Of a stretch of DNA of 9,372 nt, positions 7,275 to 9,372 are shown one piece after another (the first letter of the stretch is position 1; the number at the start of each line of letters is the position of its first letter). Under the pieces are notes generated by a model. It did not search any database, was not told the DNA's origin, and worked only from the letters and a program-made list of their open reading frames with translations. This DNA comes from Candidatus Apopatosoma intestinale (lineage in GTDB: Bacteria > Bacillota > Clostridia > Oscillospirales > CAG-272). The translations under genes and the position numbers were made by a program. The stretch is taken from positions 1-9,372 of the forward strand of contig JAGHUY010000085.1 in assembly GCA_018064545.1 (NCBI GenBank). Direction: 5' to 3'.

Positions 7275-7310
7275 GTTTTGGTTCTGTGACTCATATTGGT
7301 AGGCTTCTAT
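7275..7310 (+). repeat. Decayed 18th CRISPR repeat at the trailer end
   Basis: Aligning this 36-nt stretch (starting GTTTTGGTTCTGTGA) without gaps to the array repeat gives 26 of 36 matches. It is separated from the 17th repeat by a shortened 25-nt spacer (7250-7274). This is the expected ageing of the leader-distal end and shows that the array was once longer. Confidence 0.85.
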
Positions 7311-7329
7311 TCATCTTTTTATAAATAGA

Positions 7330-7368
7330 GAACAGACGCGCCTTTCGACACGAAAGGCGCGTCTGTTC
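7330..7368. terminator. Perfect 18-bp hairpin downstream of the array
   Basis: GAACAGACGCGCCTTTCG (7330-7347) and its exact reverse complement (7351-7368) enclose a 3-nt ACA loop. TTTATAAA occurs on both sides a few bases outside the stem. Rightward it is followed by TGTTTATAAAG, a weak T run, so it probably ends pre-crRNA transcription, but RNase-resistant end formation or another role is possible. Confidence 0.6.
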
Positions 7369-7409
7369 TGTTTATAAAGCCGGCGCATTGCGCAAATCCT
7401 GCAGCGGTA

Positions 7410-7449
7410 GGGGTTCCCCAGACCGTGTAAACACGCTTTGGGGAGCCCC
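7410..7449. repeat. Long imperfect hairpin
   Basis: GGGGTTCCCCAGA pairs with TTTGGGGAGCCCC and, after one mismatch, CGTGT pairs with ACACG: 18 of 19 positions paired if G-T wobbles count, with a 2-nt loop. No T run follows, so it is more like a REP-type palindrome than a terminator. Confidence 0.65.
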
Positions 7450-7465
7450 GGTCGCCACCTTTTGA

Positions 7466-7588
7466 CCTCATCCGTCAGCCTCCCGGCTGACACCCGTCTC
7501 GCTGCGACTCGGTCACGCCTCGGCTCTGACAGCACATTTGGTGCTGTCATTCACCCCCTCGGCACCGCTTCGCTACCCAAGGGGAAGG
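7466..7588. repeat. REP-like palindromic element, extended copy
   Basis: It starts CCTCATCCGTCAGCC and contains the hairpins GTCAGCC/GGCTGAC (7474-7491) and GACAGCAC/GTGCTGTC (7528-7548). It ends with a CCCCCTCGGCACCGCTTCGC segment and AAGGGGAAGGC. Start and end match the shorter copies at 7853-7899 and 8094-8138, so the middle looks like an insertion or a fusion of two elements. Confidence 0.6.
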
Positions 7589-7708
7589 CATTTGATGGAC
7601 GAAAACTTTCTTTGCGGCGACGCCATCCGGCGCCGCCGTCTTTTTTCTCGCCGCTCCGGCTGCACCGGTAGGCGGGGGCTCTTGCTCCCGCCGCTATTCC
7701 AAATACCA

Positions 7709-7800
7709 AAAAAATCCATTGCAGACTTGTTTCTACAATGGATTTTCTTTTTTCGTTATTTCGGGAAGAAAACCGGCGGGAGCAGAGCCGCCCGCCCTAC
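7709..7800. repeat. 92-nt duplicated element, copy 1
   Basis: It differs from the copy at 7999-8090 at a single position (T at 7748 versus C at 8038). The first half is an 11-bp hairpin (AAAATCCATTG / CAATGGATTTT) with flanking A and T runs, resembling a bidirectional terminator. The second half is a GC-rich palindromic tail (GGCGGGAGCAGAG ... CCCGCC) ending CCCTAC. Confidence 0.9.
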
Positions 7801-7852
7801 GATTGCCGCGAATCGGCAAATCACGCGATAGCGTACATATCCGCTCTACAAT

Positions 7853-7899
7853 CACCTCATCCGTCGGCTTCGCCGACACCTTCCCCATCTAGGGAAGGC
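7853..7899. repeat. REP-like palindromic element, short copy
   Basis: It starts CACCTCATCCGTCGGC, has a GTCGGC/GCCGAC stem with a TTC loop, then CCTTCCCC ... GGGAAGG as a second stem, and ends GGGAAGGC. The plan is the same as at 8094-8138. Confidence 0.7.
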
Positions 7900-7933
7900 A
7901 TTTTAAAGGGGGCGAAGTCCTCGACGCCCCGTA

Positions 7934-7970
7934 CCCCCCCTCGGCACCGCTTCGCTACCTCCCGGAGGGA
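7934..7970. repeat. REP-like half element
   Basis: It contains CCTCGGCACCGCTTCGCTACC, the segment also present at 7556-7576 in the extended element, followed by CTCCCGGAGGG, a short palindrome in place of the usual AAGGGGAAGG end. Confidence 0.5.
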
Positions 7971-7998
7971 TTCTTTTCTCTCGATGTCCCGCAAAAAC

Positions 7999-8090
7999 AA
8001 AAAATCCATTGCAGACTTGTTTCTACAATGGATTTTCCTTTTTCGTTATTTCGGGAAGAAAACCGGCGGGAGCAGAGCCGCCCGCCCTAC
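7999..8090. repeat. 92-nt duplicated element, copy 2
   Basis: Direct repeat of 7709-7800, offset by 290 bp, with 91 of 92 positions identical. It has the same terminator-like hairpin and GC-rich tail. Directly after it comes another REP-like copy (8094-8138). Confidence 0.9.
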
Positions 8091-8093
8091 CGA

Positions 8094-8138
8094 CACCTCA
8101 TCCACCACTTCGTGGTCCCCCTTCCCCAAGGGGAAGGC
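8094..8138. repeat. REP-like palindromic element, short copy
   Basis: It starts CACCTCATCCACCAC, with an ACCAC/GTGGT stem around TTC, then CCTTCCCC AAGGGGAAGG. Stem bases differ from the 7853 copy but pairing is kept, which suggests selection for structure. Confidence 0.7.
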
Positions 8139-8153
8139 AAATTAAGTGAGTTT

Positions 8154-8188
8154 CACTCCTAACTCCTCACTCCTCACTTCTAACTTTT
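8154..8188. repeat. Five tandem heptads (CACTCCT type)
   Basis: Five consecutive 7-mers read CACTCCT, AACTCCT, CACTCCT, CACTTCT, AACTTTT and reach the stop codon of the minus-strand gene. On that gene's strand they form a purine-rich run immediately after the stop (AGAAGTGAGGAGTGAGG). Similar short tandem heptads are known in other bacteria; the function is unknown. Confidence 0.7.
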
Positions 8189-8748
8189 TATTCTTCTTCC
8201 GTCTCCGTCGCGAGGTAGTTGACGTCGCCCGAAAACAGCCCCAGCATCCCGCGGTAGACGAACTCGGCGTTTTCGTCGAAGTTGAGTTTCAGCAGTTCCG
8301 CCTGGTGGCGGGATTCGAGGACGAGGGAGGTCTCCATAAACGCGCCTCCGGCGTCGGCGACGGCGCAGGAGAAGCGGGCGCGGCCGTCGGGCAAGTCCTC
8401 GATCCGGGAAGAAGCCTTGGCACCCCGGTTCTTAAAGCGGAGCAGTTGCATCGCACTGCGCACGCTCTTTTCCCGGATCTGACGGAGGAGCGTGCTTTGA
8501 AGCGTCTTTGCCGCCACGACGCCCGCCGGCGTGATCCGGTAAAAACTGGTGTTCCCGGCGTCCTGCTTGTCCACCGCCCCGGCCTCAATAAGGTCGCAGA
8601 GGCAATCCATCATATCGAACCGGCGGATGAACTCATCCTCCATCACGATGTCGTTGAGCGTGACGAGATCGATCGGTTTTCCGACGTTCAGGAGCAGATG
8701 AAGCAGGAAAATTTTAATGTCCTCTTTTTGCGTGAGACGAAGTGCCAT
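8188..8748 (-). CDS. DUF4364 family protein, winged-helix-like (186 aa)
   Basis: The start chosen is ATG at 8746-8748 (M-A-L-R-L-T-Q-K), with AAAGG upstream. A longer GTG start at 8790 lacks a ribosome binding site and falls on the predicted promoter. The N-terminal 70-odd residues look like a winged helix: K-I-F-L-L-H-L-L-L, then V-T-L-N-D-I-V, F-D-M-M-D-C-L-C-D-L-I-E-A-G and a wing Y-R-I-T-P-A-G. An I-R-E-K-S-V-R-S-A helix leads into a C-terminal beta-rich region and an acidic tail (T-E-T-E-E-E). These segments are typical of DUF4364, a Clostridia family of unknown function that may be transcription regulators. It is divergent from the GH38 gene with about 160 bp between the start codons, so it could regulate that gene, but this is only suggested by position. 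Confidence 0.85.
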   Translation of the reverse strand: MALRLTQKEDIKIFLLHLLLNVGKPIDLVTLNDIVMEDEFIRRFDMMDCLCDLIEAGAVDKQDAGNTSFYRITPAGVVAAKTLQSTLLRQIREKSVRSAMQLLRFKNRGAKASSRIEDLPDGRARFSCAVADAGGAFMETSLVLESRHQAELLKLNFDENAEFVYRGMLGLFSGDVNYLATETEEE

Positions 8749-8780
8749 GCCGCTTGCCGCCTTTCGTTTTTTCTGCCTGT

Positions 8781-8789
8781 ATTTTATCA
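8781..8789 (-). promoter_or_regulatory. Extended -10 promoter of the DUF4364 gene
   Basis: On the minus strand TGATAAAAT is an extended -10 (TGn plus TAAAAT). A start near 8774 would leave a 26-nt leader before the ATG at 8748. No good -35 is seen. The same TGTGATAAAAT core occurs in the divergent promoter of the GH38 gene. Confidence 0.5.
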
Positions 8790-8848
8790 CATTTTTATCT
8801 TAATGTATAGCCGGAAACGAAAAAAACACGATTTTTTCGGAAAATATC

Positions 8849-8877
8849 TTGCGTTGTCTTTCTTTCTGTGATAAAAT
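8849..8877 (+). promoter_or_regulatory. Promoter of the GH38 gene
   Basis: TTGCGT (8849-8854) and TAAAAT (8872-8877) are 17 bases apart, with TGA just before the -10. A second TATAAT at 8891-8896 has no clear -35 partner. An inverted repeat CGAAAAAA (8818-8825) / TTTTTTCG (8832-8839) lies just upstream, between the two divergent genes, and could be an operator. Confidence 0.6.
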
Positions 8878-8911
8878 TATTGTGTACAACTATAATCTGT
8901 CAGGAGGAAAC

Positions 8912-9372
8912 ATGAGCAATCTGCATCTGATCTGCAACGCACATATCGACCCCGTATGGCTCTGGGAACTCGATGAGGGCGTGGCCGAAACGCTTTCCAC
9001 GTTCCGCGTGGCCGCCGATTTCTGCGAATCCTATAACGGTTTTATCTTCAACCACAACGAAGCCATGCTGTATGAGTGGGTGGAAGAATACGATCCCGCT
9101 CTCTTTGCACGCATTCAGAAACTCGTTCGCGAGGACAAATGGCATATTATGGGCGGTTGGTATCTGCAACCGGACTGCAATCTGCCGAGCGGCGAGAGTT
9201 TTGTCCGTCAGATTCTGGCCGGAAAGAATTATTTTATGGACAAATTCGGCGTGGAGCCCAAAACCGTCATTAACTTTGACGCGTTCGGCCACTCCCGCGG
9301 GCTGGTTCAGATCATGAAGAAATCCGGATACGATTCCTATATCTTCTGCCGTCCCGAACCCGATATGCTCGA
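8912..9372 (+). CDS. GH38 alpha-mannosidase, N-terminal part (3' end outside window)
   Basis: The ATG follows AGGAGG (8902-8907) by 4 nt, and the frame is open to the right edge (153 codons). The family 38 catalytic domain starts almost at once. H11-I-D13-P-V-W-L-W provides the first two zinc ligands. N-H-N-E-A-M-L-Y-E-W and G-G-W-Y-L-Q-P-D-C-N-L-P-S-G-E-S are substrate-pocket segments. N-F-D123-A-F-G-H-S holds the aspartate that is both nucleophile and zinc ligand in characterised members. These enzymes remove alpha-linked mannose from glycans. No signal peptide is visible, so it is probably cytoplasmic and acts on imported oligosaccharides. Together with the GH28-like gene it indicates a plant- or host-glycan degrader. 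Confidence 0.93.
   Translation, partial: MSNLHLICNAHIDPVWLWELDEGVAETLSTFRVAADFCESYNGFIFNHNEAMLYEWVEEYDPALFARIQKLVREDKWHIMGGWYLQPDCNLPSGESFVRQILAGKNYFMDKFGVEPKTVINFDAFGHSRGLVQIMKKSGYDSYIFCRPEPDML

Larger units (their letters stand above)
7311..8187. other. Gene-free stretch of about 0.88 kb between the array and the DUF4364 gene
   Basis: No credible gene was found on either strand. Open frames here run through hairpins and duplicated elements and lack ribosome binding sites and recognisable protein sequence. The content is two large hairpins, REP-like palindromes, a twice-repeated 92-nt element, an inverted half-copy of its GC-rich tail at about 7667-7694 (GTAGGCGGGGGCTC) and heptad repeats. 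This spacer tract separates the defence island from the next gene and has features that favour recombination. Confidence 0.75.

Noticed and set aside
6278..7302. Open frames across the array encoding repeated peptides (ISLSISIRELK, SSLMDIDKLI)
   Set aside because: The period of about 66 nt is divisible by three, so the CRISPR repeat translates into a repeated peptide. These are artefacts of the array, not a repeat protein.
7311..8145. Several 66-135 codon open frames downstream of the array, including a candidate csn2 or cas4
   Set aside because: They are composed of hairpins and the duplicated 92-nt element; no Csn2 or Cas4 motif or plausible start was found.
8146..8871. A 241-codon plus-strand open frame
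   Set aside because: It is the antisense shadow of the minus-strand DUF4364 gene, which has recognisable family sequence, a start and a promoter.

Overview
The window looks like chromosomal DNA of an anaerobic, carbohydrate-degrading Clostridia-type Bacillota, probably from a gut or similar community. Supporting points: a DUF4364 gene (a family found mostly in Clostridia), polysaccharide-degrading enzymes at both ends, strong AGGAGG-type ribosome binding sites, TTGACT/TATAAT promoters, and palindromic intergenic repeats of the kind common in Oscillospiraceae-like genomes. The taxon cannot be fixed from the window. By eye the cas segment (about 1.2-7.3 kb) is clearly AT-richer than the flanking genes, which fits an acquired defence island.

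Layout: (1) 2-1130, the 3' part of a GH28-like right-handed beta-helix glycosidase gene and its terminator hairpin. (2) 1131-1506, a dense regulatory region: a leftward tracrRNA gene with its own promoter and terminator and two anti-repeats, and a rightward near-consensus promoter at 1181-1209 whose transcript would cross the whole tracrRNA gene in antisense before reaching cas9. (3) 1507-6102, cas9 (1139 aa, catalytic residues present), cas1 (broken by a one-base frameshift near its start) and cas2, packed with overlaps. (4) 6103-7310, leader, 17 CRISPR repeats with 16 spacers of 29-30 nt, and a decayed 18th repeat at the far end. (5) 7311-8187, about 0.9 kb without genes, made of strong hairpins, REP-like palindromes, a 92-nt element present twice (91/92 identical) and heptad repeats. 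(6) 8188-8748, a minus-strand DUF4364 gene. (7) 8912 to the right edge, the start of a GH38 alpha-mannosidase gene.

The defence locus is type II. Without csn2 or cas4 it is II-C by gene content. Lower-stem pairing between the repeat start (GUUUUAG) and the tracrRNA (CUAAGAU), followed by a nexus-like hairpin, sets the direction of both RNAs: crRNAs are read rightward and tracrRNA leftward. Cas9 should be able to interfere. Spacer acquisition is doubtful if the cas1 frameshift is real. The most unusual features are the doubled anti-repeat within one tracrRNA transcript, the predicted antisense relation between the cas9 mRNA leader and tracrRNA, and the cas1 frameshift.
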